Origin: Yinghuangia elevatio
GTDB lineage: Bacteria; Actinomycetota; Actinomycetes; Streptomycetales; Streptomycetaceae
Length of the DNA stretch: 15,482 bases
NCBI RefSeq assembly: GCF_040649515.1
Contig: NZ_JBEZFP010000189.1
Span: forward strand, 1-15,482
Direction of reading: 5' to 3'
Below are positions 6,864-13,848 of this stretch, piece by piece. The notes beneath the pieces are model-generated. The model worked only from the letters and a program-made list of their open reading frames with translations. It ran no database searches and was not told the DNA's origin. The translations under genes were made by a program, and so were the position numbers. Within the stretch, counting starts at the first letter, position 1. Each line of letters starts with the position of its first letter.

Positions 6864-7055
6864 GAGAGAAAATCTGTGACGGCGGAAGTAGGCATTGCGA
6901 GATCGTGCCACTAGTGTTTCTGTTGTAGCCAAGAGTCGACGGGCGCGGCAGAGGATGAACTGGCGCACCGAGCAGTGGGCTTCGGTGACGCGGCCCCGAG
7001 ACATGGAGCACGGAAGGGCCCCTGGGCCCGTACCAACGAACAGGGCGGCTGACTG

Positions 7056-7079
7056 ACCGGCCGCCGCGCAGCGGCCGGT
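7056..7079 (+). terminator. Strong 9-bp hairpin, possible terminator
   Basis: ACCGGCCGC (7056-7064) pairs perfectly with GCGGCCGGT (7071-7079) around a six-base loop. It starts on the last base of the stop codon of a possible 33-codon frame (6955-7056). No T-run follows. Confidence 0.45.
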
Positions 7080-7352
7080 AAGAAGGATGACGAGGCAGGA
7101 CACCGCAACACCGTGGAATCGCAGTTCCCGAAATGACCCGTAGAGGTTCCGTTTGTGGAACCCGGCGAAGGAAGGAGTGGACGCCATCAGGATCGCTCGT
7201 CCGGCCCGGCAGGGGCCGACGGGAAGCGCAGGCCCCGGGTGGGAACGTGCCCCTCGGTCGCGCAGTCACGATCCCCGCACCCCCGCCCCGTGGGCGAGTG
7301 CGGACGACGAAGGCCGGCCCTGAGCGGTCGGTAGATGGTGGGAAGCCCTTTC

Positions 7353-7385
7353 GGGGCCCTGGTGCCGGTACGGCGCCAGGGCCCC
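7353..7385 (+). promoter_or_regulatory. 14-bp hairpin upstream of the MerR-like gene
   Basis: GGGGCCCTGGTGCC (7353-7366) pairs with GGCGCCAGGGCCCC (7372-7385) around the loop GGTAC; 13 Watson-Crick pairs and one G-T pair. It ends 85 bases before the GTG at 7471. It may be a terminator for upstream or antisense transcription, or an attenuator in the leader. No T-run is present on either side. Confidence 0.5.
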
Positions 7386-7470
7386 TCGACGCGTTCGCCG
7401 TTGCCGGGATTCCTCGGCCCCGGACCCGACCCGGCCCGAGTATGGAGAAGGACCGTTTTGAAGAGGTGCA

Positions 7471-7818
7471 GTGCCCTTCAGTAACCCCATCGATCGCCGC
7501 GACGCGTTCGACGACGACGACTACCCCGCCTACACCATGGGCCGCGCCGCCGAGATGATCGGCGCCACGCCCGGATTCCTACGCGCCCTCGGTGAGGCGC
7601 GCCTGATCACCCCGCTGCGCTCCGAGGGCGGCCATCGCCGCTACTCGCGCTACCAGCTGCGCGTCGCCCGGCGCGCCCGCGAGCTGATCGACCAGGGCAC
7701 CCCCGTCGAAGCCGCGTGCCGCATCGTCATCCTCGAGGACCAACTCGGGGAAGCGCTCCGCATCAACGAGGAACTCCGCAAGGAACGCCCCGAGCATGGG
7801 CGGGACACCGACACCTGA
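7471..7818 (+). CDS. MerR-family transcriptional regulator, short HspR-like form
   Basis: A 115-residue DNA-binding protein starting at GTG 7471, with GAAGAGG five bases upstream. An acidic N-terminus (DAFDDDDYPAYTMG) leads into the MerR winged helix: first helix MGRAAEMIGATPGFLRALGEA at about residues 23-43, the wing GLITP-like RLITPLRSEGGHRRYSRYQL at 44-63, then a second helix pair RVARRARELIDQG and PVEAACRIVILEDQL, ending in a coiled-coil-like ALRINEELRKER. There is no C-terminal effector domain and no cysteine cluster for metal, so control must come from protein partners or from dimerisation. Streptomycetes carry related short MerR proteins in stress clusters. The gene ends in two GACACC units (coding DTDT) followed directly by TGA. 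Confidence 0.88.
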   Translation: MPFSNPIDRRDAFDDDDYPAYTMGRAAEMIGATPGFLRALGEARLITPLRSEGGHRRYSRYQLRVARRARELIDQGTPVEAACRIVILEDQLGEALRINEELRKERPEHGRDTDT

Positions 7819-7894
7819 CACAGACGCCGTATGAGCCGCCCAGGTTCGGGCAGGCACCGGGGAACCCGGGACGACGCGGTGGGGAGAGAACGCG

Positions 7895-8119
7895 ATGGAC
7901 CACGATCCGCAGGCACTCGCCGCCCTGAAGCGGCAGTTGGCGGCAGCCGCCGGGCAACTACGCCTGGCTGTCCGGGCGATGGACGACGTGGGCTGGTCGA
8001 CCGACAGCTACGGCCGCCACCACATACGGCACCTCGCCGACAGCCTCGACGACACCGCCCGGCAGATTGCCGCCCTCCTGGCGCCCGCGGGTACTCCGAA
8101 GCCGGCCCGCCCCGAGTGA
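7895..8119 (+). CDS. Small hypothetical helical protein (74 aa)
   Basis: The ATG at 7895 has GGGGAGAG at 7881-7888, six bases upstream, the main support for the gene. The protein is two amphipathic helices, ALAALKRQLAAAAGQLRLAVRAM and HHIRHLADSLDDTARQIAALL, joined by a DDVGWSTDSYGR loop, with a short basic-proline tail. It lies 76 bases after the MerR-like gene on the same strand and may be co-transcribed. No domain recognised and no function inferred. Confidence 0.62.
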   Translation: MDHDPQALAALKRQLAAAAGQLRLAVRAMDDVGWSTDSYGRHHIRHLADSLDDTARQIAALLAPAGTPKPARPE

Positions 8120-8297
8120 GCGTCCGGGGCGGTCCGTCCACGTCCGGACGCGTCTGCCGTCGCGCAGCAGATCCGGCGGCCGGGGCCGCCGCCCACCCAC
8201 GTGACCGGCACGGCAACAATCCTCGCGCGGCCGCACGACACCGCCGCGCGGGAGGTCCGCGTGTTTCCGGCAGCCCACGCAGGGCACCCGCCCTGCC

Positions 8298-9563
8298 ATG
8301 ACTGTTGGCCGACCCATCCTGGACCGTTCGGCATCTGCGCTGGCGAAGGGCTACGCCTGGCTGCCCGATCTGCGGCGCCGCAACCCCGGGCCACTGCTGC
8401 GAACGCGTGTTCTGGGGCGCCAGGCGGCCGCGCTGCGCGGCCCCGAGGCGGTGCGGTTCTTCTACGACGAGGACCACGTACGCCGTGCCGGGGCCATGCC
8501 CGAGCCCGTGTTGAGCACGCTCTTCGGACACGGCGCGGTCCACACACTCGACGGCCCCGCGCACCGGCAGCGCAAGGACATGTTCCTGTCGCTGCTCACC
8601 GAACCGCGCGAGGTGGCCGAGTTGGCCCGCCACGCGGCCGAGTGCTGGGACGACGCGGTGGAAGCCTGGGCCGAGCGTCCCTCGGTCGTTCTCTTCGACG
8701 AAGTGCCCCGTGTCCTCACACGCGCGGTGTGCGCCTGGGCGGCGGTCCCGCTGGGCCCGGACGACACGGACCGCCTCGCCTCGGACTTGGTCGCGATGGT
8801 CGACGGCTTCGGCACCGCCGGGCCCAGGCACTGGCGGGCTCGCGCCGTCCGCAAGCGCCGCGAGCGCTGGTTGGAGGACCTGGTCGAACGCGTGCGCTCA
8901 GGCCACGCCACCGTCCCCACCGGCTCCGTGGTCGACGTCATCGCCAAGCACCGGGACGTCGACGGCCGGCCTTTGGACCGGCACACGGCCGCCGTCGAAC
9001 TGCTGAACGTCATCCGCCCGACCGTGGCCATCTCCTGGTTCATCGCGTACGCCGGCCACGCGCTGCACCGGTGGCCGCATCTGCGCAAGCGCCTCCGCCA
9101 CGACGACACGCCCTACGCGGTCGCATTCGCACACGAGCTGCGCCGCTTCTATCCCTTCGCCCCGTATCTCGGCGGCCTCGCTGCCACAGACCTGCGTTGG
9201 CAAGACGAGGACATTCCCGCGGACACGATGGTGCTGCTCGACGTCTACGGACAGCACCACAGCGACGAACTCTGGGACCAGCCGTACGCGTTCGATCCCG
9301 ACCGGTTCCTCGACGTGCCGCCCGGCCGTGACGAGCTGATCCCGCAAGGTGGGGGCGACCGGTCCACGGGTCACCGCTGCCCCGGGGAGGACATCACCGT
9401 CGCGCTGCTCGCCACTCTCGTCCCCCGTTTGGCCCGGCTCGACTACGACGTACCGGACCAGGACCTCCGCATTTCGCTGCGACGTCTGCCGGCGAGGATC
9501 CGAAGCGGCTTCGTCCTCGAAATGGCGTGTTCGGGGGCGCTCCGGGACCCGGTCGACGCGTAG
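8298..9563 (+). CDS. CYP152-family cytochrome P450 (fatty-acid peroxygenase/decarboxylase type)
   Basis: A 421-residue P450 of the class that uses hydrogen peroxide directly, needing no redox partner, to hydroxylate or decarboxylate fatty acids. Diagnostic features: the usual I-helix acid-alcohol pair is replaced by R240-P241 in NVIRPTVAIS, where the arginine anchors the substrate carboxylate; ExxR at E280/R283 in AHELRRFYPFAPYLGG; and the heme segment GGGDRSTGHRCPGEDIT with Cys361. His82 in GAVHTLDGPAHRQRK aligns with His85 of OleT, the alkene-forming member, where BSbeta and SPalpha have glutamine; this is from memory of those proteins. The ATG at 8298 lacks a clear ribosome site and is preceded by a small hairpin (8279-8296, GCAGGG/CCCTGC). 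It is followed by an HHE protein and an FAD-Rieske protein on the same strand. Family call strong; alkene formation only possible. Confidence 0.9.
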   Translation: MTVGRPILDRSASALAKGYAWLPDLRRRNPGPLLRTRVLGRQAAALRGPEAVRFFYDEDHVRRAGAMPEPVLSTLFGHGAVHTLDGPAHRQRKDMFLSLLTEPREVAELARHAAECWDDAVEAWAERPSVVLFDEVPRVLTRAVCAWAAVPLGPDDTDRLASDLVAMVDGFGTAGPRHWRARAVRKRRERWLEDLVERVRSGHATVPTGSVVDVIAKHRDVDGRPLDRHTAAVELLNVIRPTVAISWFIAYAGHALHRWPHLRKRLRHDDTPYAVAFAHELRRFYPFAPYLGGLAATDLRWQDEDIPADTMVLLDVYGQHHSDELWDQPYAFDPDRFLDVPPGRDELIPQGGGDRSTGHRCPGEDITVALLATLVPRLARLDYDVPDQDLRISLRRLPARIRSGFVLEMACSGALRDPVDA

Positions 9564-9595
9564 GCCGGCAGAGCACGGGCAGCGTTGTCCAAGAC

Positions 9596-9614
9596 GCCTC
9601 GGAATCTGCGAGGC
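9596..9614 (+). terminator. Small hairpin between the CYP152 and HHE genes
   Basis: GCCTCG (9596-9601) and CGAGGC (9609-9614) pair around a seven-base loop, 32 bases after the P450 stop. Only six pairs and no T-run. Confidence 0.3.
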
Positions 9615-9659
9615 ATCTCCGCACGCATGACCCGAGAGAAGGGATCGCGAGGCACCGCT

Positions 9660-10205
9660 ATGCCGACCGCGAAGGATCTGATATCCGAACTGACCGAGGA
9701 TCACCGCAGGATCGACGGCCTGTGCCAACTGATCCAATCCACGCCGTGGGGTGATCCGCGCCGAAAGCGCGCTGTCGGCAGCATCACGGCCGAACTGGCC
9801 CGGCACGCCGAGGCGGAGTCACGATTCTTGTATCCTGCGGTGCGGCGAAGGGTCCCCGGCGGCCGGGATCTGGCGGCCGACGGGCTCGCCGAACACGTGC
9901 GGATCGGTCACTGCCTGACCGACCTGGCCGAACACGAGCCCGACGACGCCCAGTTCGACCTGCTGGTGACTCGACTGGTATTCGAGGCCCACGAACACGC
10001 GGCCGCGCAGGAACGAGAGCTGTTTCCGCACCTCGCCGCGGCGGCAGGTGCGGGGGAACTCCCCGCGCTGGCCGAATCGCTGCGCGCCGCACGCCGGCCT
10101 GCGGCCCTGGGCAGGGGTGTGCAGCAGCCTGAACCCGGCCCCATGGAGCGGTCGCTGAGCGGGGGACGCGCCCTGACGCCCTACGGCGCGGCGGTTCGAG
10201 GCTGA
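9660..10205 (+). CDS. Hemerythrin-like HHE-domain protein
   Basis: A 181-residue protein with one HHE four-helix domain in the first 125 residues. Likely iron ligands: His15 in TEDHRRIDGL, His49 and Glu53 in ARHAEAESRFLYP, His79 or His84 in LAEHVRIGHC, and His111/His113 with Glu118 in EAHEHAAAQERELFPHL. The C-terminal 55 residues are proline- and arginine-rich and probably disordered. ATG 9660 is chosen for the CGAGG seven bases upstream and because the domain starts at once; ATG 9627 and TTG 9585 in the same frame are alternatives. Such proteins bind oxygen, nitric oxide or iron and often belong to stress regulons. It is the intact counterpart of the broken HHE gene at 6178, though clearly divergent from it, so not a recent duplicate. 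Placed between the peroxygenase and FAD-Rieske genes. Confidence 0.88.
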   Translation: MPTAKDLISELTEDHRRIDGLCQLIQSTPWGDPRRKRAVGSITAELARHAEAESRFLYPAVRRRVPGGRDLAADGLAEHVRIGHCLTDLAEHEPDDAQFDLLVTRLVFEAHEHAAAQERELFPHLAAAAGAGELPALAESLRAARRPAALGRGVQQPEPGPMERSLSGGRALTPYGAAVRG

Positions 10206-10345
10206 CGGAGACTGCCGCACAGCCACTACTGGGACCGCCGCCAGGGCTCCGGTCAGCTGCGGTGGTCTCCCGCTCCGGGTTTGGCCGGGAGCGTCGCGGA
10301 CATCCGCCTGAGCAGGCACATCGCCGTCGGGAACGGAGGTCGGCC

Positions 10346-11935
10346 ATGCGGCGGGAGACCGAACGGTACGAGTCGTACTGGATGGCGACAACCCAGGGCG
10401 GGAATCATCCGCCGCTCAGCGAGCCCGTGGACGTGGACGTGGCCGTCGTGGGCGGCGGTATCGCCGGCCTGTGCACGGCATGGGAATTGAGTCGCGCCGG
10501 GCGGCGGGTGGCCCTCGTCGAGGCGCTTCGGGTGGCCGAGTCCGTGACCGGACACACCACCGGAAAGGTCAGCTCGCTCCACGGCCTCAGGTATGCCCGC
10601 TTGATCCGCGAGGCCGGCCGCGAGACGGCCCGGCTGTATGCCCGCTCGCAGCAGGAGGCCGTCGAGCACGTCGTCGCGACGGCCGACGAACTCGGCATCG
10701 ACTGCGACCTGGAGCGCGCGCCAGCGTACGTGTACGCCGAATCGCCCGAGGTACGCGACGAGGTGCGCGCCGAAGCCGCCGCCGCGTGCGAGGCAGGCTT
10801 GGATGCCGTGTTCACCGAGGAGACGGACCTCCCGTTCCCCGTCCTCGGCGCGGTCCGGGTGCCTGACCAGGTGCAGTTCCACCCGCGTAAGTACCTCCTC
10901 GCGCTCGTGGCGGACATCTTGGCCCACGGCGGCCAGATCTTCGAGGACTCCCGCGTCGTCGGGCTCAGCGAAGGCACGCCCTGCCGCGTCACCACCGAGA
11001 GCGGGGTGCAGGTCACCGCCCGCGATGTCGTGGTGGCCACGCACTACCCGGTCTTCGACCGCGCGTTGCTGTTCGCCCGGCTGCGCCCGGTACGTGAGCT
11101 GGTGGTCGCGGGGCTGGTTCCTGCGAGTGACGCGCCGGACGGCATGTATGTCTCCCCGGAAACGCGCACCCGCTCGGTTCGCAGCGCGCCGTCGTCGGAA
11201 GACGGGCAGCGGCTGCTCATCCTGACCGGTGAGAAGTTCACCCCGGGGGCGCGCGGCGTCGAGCGCCGGCACGGCCGGCTGGCGCAGTGGGCGCGCGACC
11301 GCTTCCCGAGCCTCCGGCCCATGTACCGCTGGGCGGCGCAGGACGCCTCCACCACCGACGGCATGCCCTATGTCGGTTACTTCCACCCCGGCACCAAGCA
11401 CGTATATGTGGCCACCGGCTTCGATGGATGGGGCATGAGCGGTGGCGTCATGGCCGGCCGACTGCTCGCCGGGATGATCACCGGCGCGAAGCTCCCCTGG
11501 ACCGACGTCTACGACCCGCGCCGACTGCACCCGCTGCGGGAAGCGCTGCCTTTCGTCAAGGCGCAGGCCGGCGTGGCACGGCACTTCGTCGGCGACCGGA
11601 TCCGCCTGCCGAAGCTCGACGGCGCTTTGCAGGTCGCGCCCGGCACAGGCCGGGTCCTCCGAGTCCGCGGGCGCCGGGCCGCCGTCTACCACGACCCGGG
11701 GACCGGGCTACGGGCCGTCTCGGCAAACTGCACCCACCTGGGCTGCACCGTGCAGTTCAACGACGCCGAACGTACCTGGGACTGCCCGTGCCACGGCTCG
11801 CGGTTCGGTGTGGACGGCGCGGTGCTCAACGGCCCCGCCACCCGGCCGCTGGAACCGGTCGAGGTCGACCGCCGGCCGGGGGAGGACGGCGGCGAAAAGG
11901 ACGGAGGGAACCGCGGCGGCGAAGGCGGCGGTTGA
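10346..11935 (+). CDS. FAD-dependent oxidoreductase with C-terminal Rieske [2Fe-2S] domain
   Basis: A 529-residue two-domain redox protein of the YhfW-like kind. ATG 10346 has GGAGG at 10335-10339. Residues 29-60 form the dinucleotide-binding unit (VDVAVVGGGIAGLCTAWELS, then VALVEA), and the DAO-type FAD domain runs to about residue 400, with TGFDGWGMSGGVMAG near its end closing the FAD site. A linker of roughly 45 residues leads to the Rieske domain. Its cluster ligands are Cys462 and His464 (CTHLGC) and Cys480 and His483 (CPCH); Cys467 and Cys482 are placed for the disulfide seen in bc1-type, high-potential Rieske proteins. The substrate is unknown for this family; the architecture implies electron transfer between FAD and the cluster. 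The C-terminus is a glycine-rich tail. No signal peptide, so cytoplasmic. Confidence 0.92.
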   Translation: MRRETERYESYWMATTQGGNHPPLSEPVDVDVAVVGGGIAGLCTAWELSRAGRRVALVEALRVAESVTGHTTGKVSSLHGLRYARLIREAGRETARLYARSQQEAVEHVVATADELGIDCDLERAPAYVYAESPEVRDEVRAEAAAACEAGLDAVFTEETDLPFPVLGAVRVPDQVQFHPRKYLLALVADILAHGGQIFEDSRVVGLSEGTPCRVTTESGVQVTARDVVVATHYPVFDRALLFARLRPVRELVVAGLVPASDAPDGMYVSPETRTRSVRSAPSSEDGQRLLILTGEKFTPGARGVERRHGRLAQWARDRFPSLRPMYRWAAQDASTTDGMPYVGYFHPGTKHVYVATGFDGWGMSGGVMAGRLLAGMITGAKLPWTDVYDPRRLHPLREALPFVKAQAGVARHFVGDRIRLPKLDGALQVAPGTGRVLRVRGRRAAVYHDPGTGLRAVSANCTHLGCTVQFNDAERTWDCPCHGSRFGVDGAVLNGPATRPLEPVEVDRRPGEDGGEKDGGNRGGEGGG

Positions 11936-12253
11936 GGGCGGCGCCGGCGACTTTTCCGCGTCGTCAGGGTACGGACGGCGCACAGGTGATCGACTGCTTG
12001 GTCCCGCGTATCGCGGTGTCCATGTCCTGGCGCGTCAAGACCCCGACGGCACGCAGGCGCGCGGGCTGCACCGCACTGTCCACGCGACTTCCGGTAGCGA
12101 TTGTGCACGGGTTTGGGTTGCCTCGATCGCACGCAGGTCGGTGTTCATGTCGGTGTTCGTGTCGGTCTTCATGAGAACGAGAGGTACCTGGTCGGCGGAC
12201 GTTTCGAGGGCCGGTCGATACTTGCGCGCAGATCAAGGTGGGGAGCCTGCGCG
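11936..12253 (+). other. 318-bp intergenic region
   Basis: It holds a GGGTAC sequence (11967-11972) and a threefold 12-bp repeat (12137-12172). On the minus strand a short frame ending at 11964 reads RAVGVLTRQDMDTAIRG, which faintly recalls the end of a CBS domain, but no start, ribosome site or second motif supports a gene. Otherwise I see nothing. Confidence 0.55.
12137..12172 (+). repeat. Three 12-bp direct repeats upstream of the TauE-like gene
   Basis: GTCGGTGTTCAT, GTCGGTGTTCGT and GTCGGTCTTCAT follow one another with one difference between the first and second, and one between the first and third. They end 81 bases before the TauE/SafE start. The reverse complement contains ACACCGAC, also found in the GACACC repeat at 6829. 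Confidence 0.85.
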
Positions 12254-13042
12254 ATGGACTGGTCGACAGTGGTGCTCGGGCTCGTGGCGGGACTGCTGAT
12301 CTCCCTGGTCACGGCACCTGTGGGTGTCTCCGGTGCGGTATTCCTGCTGCCGGCGCAGGTCAGCGTGTTGGGGGTGCCGAGTCCGGCGGTCACACCGACG
12401 AACCTGCTGTTCAACGTCGTGGCCGGTCCGGGCGCGCTGTGGCGCTACCGCAAATCCGGGCGGCTCGGCGGGCCGCTGACACGCTTGTTGATCGCGGGCA
12501 CCGTGCCGGGCGTGGTGGCCGGCGCCGTCATCCGGGTGTTCGCCGTCCCCGGCCCGCGGGTCTTCCGCCTGTTCATCGCGGTCTTCCTGCTTCCGCTCGG
12601 TCTTTGGCTGTGCCTGCGTACCCTGCGCGGCCCGGCGCCCGCCCACCGTCCGACGGGCCGGCCCTCGCCCCGCGCCACGAGGAGGCTGGCCGCGGCGGTG
12701 GGTGTCGTCGGGGGCATCTACGGGATCGGCGGCGGCTCGCTGCTCGGCCCGATCCTGGTCGGCCGGGGCATGCCCGTCGCCGTCGTCGCCCCGGCGGCAC
12801 TGGCAGCCACCTTCGTCACCTCGGTCGTTGGCGCGGCGACCTTCGCTCTGCTGTCCCTCGCGTCGAGCGGCGACACCGCCCCGCACTGGTGGACCGGAGT
12901 GGCCTGCGGAGTGGGCGGGCTGGCCGGCGGGTACCTCGGCGCCGTCCTCCAGCCTCGTCTGCCGGAAACCGCCCTGCGGTACCTGCTGGGCTCCGTCGCC
13001 GCCGGCGTCGGCGCCCTCTATGCCTTCCAGGGTCTGCGCTGA
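12254..13042 (+). CDS. TauE/SafE-family membrane permease (sulfite/organosulfonate exporter type)
   Basis: A 262-residue integral membrane protein. ATG 12254 follows GGGGAG at about nine bases. The chain shows the two-part repeat of the family: an N-terminal half with helices at about residues 5-35, 45-65, 74-98 and 103-122, a basic loop (HRPTGRPSPRATRR) at 131-144, and a second half with helices at 145-170, 175-203, 212-233 and 243-260. The two repeat motifs, APVGVSGAVFLLP near 21-33 and GIYGIGGGSLLGP near 154-166, are the conserved substrate-path loops. Members export sulfite, sulfoacetate or related small anions; the substrate here cannot be told. Its nearest neighbour downstream is the second GHKL ATPase, 70 bases on. 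Confidence 0.88.
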   Translation: MDWSTVVLGLVAGLLISLVTAPVGVSGAVFLLPAQVSVLGVPSPAVTPTNLLFNVVAGPGALWRYRKSGRLGGPLTRLLIAGTVPGVVAGAVIRVFAVPGPRVFRLFIAVFLLPLGLWLCLRTLRGPAPAHRPTGRPSPRATRRLAAAVGVVGGIYGIGGGSLLGPILVGRGMPVAVVAPAALAATFVTSVVGAATFALLSLASSGDTAPHWWTGVACGVGGLAGGYLGAVLQPRLPETALRYLLGSVAAGVGALYAFQGLR

Positions 13043-13100
13043 GACCGACAGCGGCGTGCCCGGGGCGGATGGACATCGTGATCGATTGTGCCAAGCGCGG

Positions 13101-13106
13101 TAGCCT
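13101..13106 (+). promoter_or_regulatory. -10 element, probable leaderless start of the second GHKL gene
   Basis: TAGCCT lies six bases before the ATG at 13113 and no Shine-Dalgarno sequence is present, repeating the layout in front of the STAS gene at 3349. No clear -35 box is seen. Confidence 0.35.
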
Positions 13107-13112
13107 CCGCGC

Positions 13113-13556
13113 ATGGACTTCGACGGTGGTGGCGACCGCCGCGCCTGGCCCTCGTTGCTGGTCGTGTCTATCAGCGGCAGAGGTGACGATCCGAGTCCGT
13201 CGCCTGTGCGTTCGGCACGTATGCGGGTACGTGCTTTTCTGAAGCCTTTTGTGGAGGCGGGGGTGGTGTCCGCCGGCGTGCTCAGGGACGTGTTGCTGGT
13301 GGCGGGGGAGTTGTTGTCGAACGCGCTGCGGCACGCCACGGGGCCGTATCGGTTCTCGGTGTTCGTCGCCGTCGGCGGCGTCACCGTCGCGGTGCGGGAC
13401 CGCTCGCACACGCTGCCGCGCGAGGCCGACTCACCTGCCGAGGCAGGCGGCTACGGACTGCAGATTGTGCGGCGTCTGACCGGTGGGGTCCGCACGGTGC
13501 GGCACTCGGACGGCAAGACCGTCGTCGCCACCGTGCCGTTGTCGGCGTCCGACTGA
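13113..13556 (+). CDS. GHKL ATPase of the RsbW/SpoIIAB anti-sigma type (second copy)
   Basis: A 147-residue single-domain ATPase. The N box is at E66 and N70 in AGELLSNALRHATGPYRF, the G1 aspartate is D96 in VAVRDRSHT, and the lid is residues 112-115 in GGYGLQIVRRL. It shares the ELxxNAxRHATGP core with the product of the minus-strand gene at 2728-3129 but differs widely elsewhere, so it is a paralogue rather than a recent duplicate. It has a longer basic N-terminus (about 35 residues) and may be leaderless from ATG 13113. A STAS remnant follows in the same frame straight after the TGA stop, suggesting that this kinase once had a dedicated partner next door. Target unknown. Confidence 0.85.
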   Translation: MDFDGGGDRRAWPSLLVVSISGRGDDPSPSPVRSARMRVRAFLKPFVEAGVVSAGVLRDVLLVAGELLSNALRHATGPYRFSVFVAVGGVTVAVRDRSHTLPREADSPAEAGGYGLQIVRRLTGGVRTVRHSDGKTVVATVPLSASD

Positions 13557-13562
13557 CGGCGC

Positions 13563-13844
13563 CCGCCTGACCCGACTCGCCGCGCGCCCCTTGCTGCGGC
13601 CACCCGTCGGCTGGCCGGGTACGACGGGCCGGTGCGGGTCGATCTGACAGGTGTGGACTTCCCGGACTCCACCGGCGTGCACTTCCTCATAGGCCGGCAA
13701 CGCCAAAGCCGCGAACGCCGCCGCACGTTCCGCATCAGCGGTGTACGCCAGCACCCCGCACGGGTGCTGGCCGTGTGCGGGGTCCACGAACTGCTCCTCG
13801 GCACCGGCGACGCCACTGCGTTGGATCCCACCGCCGGCACGTGA
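13563..13844 (+). pseudogene. STAS-domain remnant lacking its N-terminal strands
   Basis: In the same frame as the preceding GHKL gene, the reading continues LAAATRRLAGYDGPVRVDL, then TGVDFPDSTGVHFLIGRQR, then RTFRISGVRQHPARVLAVCG and VHELLLGTGD, to a stop at 13842-13844. This covers the STAS fold from its first helix on, including the DSTG phospho-serine loop, but the first two strands (the GELD region) are absent, since only about 20 codons separate it from the GHKL stop. The first usable start is GTG 13632, which would leave 70 residues and begin inside the core strand. I read it as a truncated relic of the kinase's partner gene. Confidence 0.6.
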
Positions 13845-13848
13845 CCTG

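Noticed and set aside
6895..6917. TTGCGA and TAGTGT as a promoter in the gene-poor region
   Set aside because: The spacing is 11 bases, too short for a vegetative promoter.
10267..10291. CTCCCG/CGGGAG hairpin between the HHE and FAD-Rieske genes
   Set aside because: Six pairs around a 13-base loop is weak, and the position close to the next gene gives no clear terminator role.
11949..11972. GACT-N14-GGGTAC as a fourth SigB/SigF-like promoter
   Set aside because: It lies about 280 bases before the nearest downstream gene and the -35 is poor; not strong enough to annotate.
11964..12070. Minus-strand peptide resembling the end of a CBS domain
   Set aside because: Only one short motif (VGVLTRQDM) fits, with no upstream CBS sequence, start codon or ribosome site; chance is likely.
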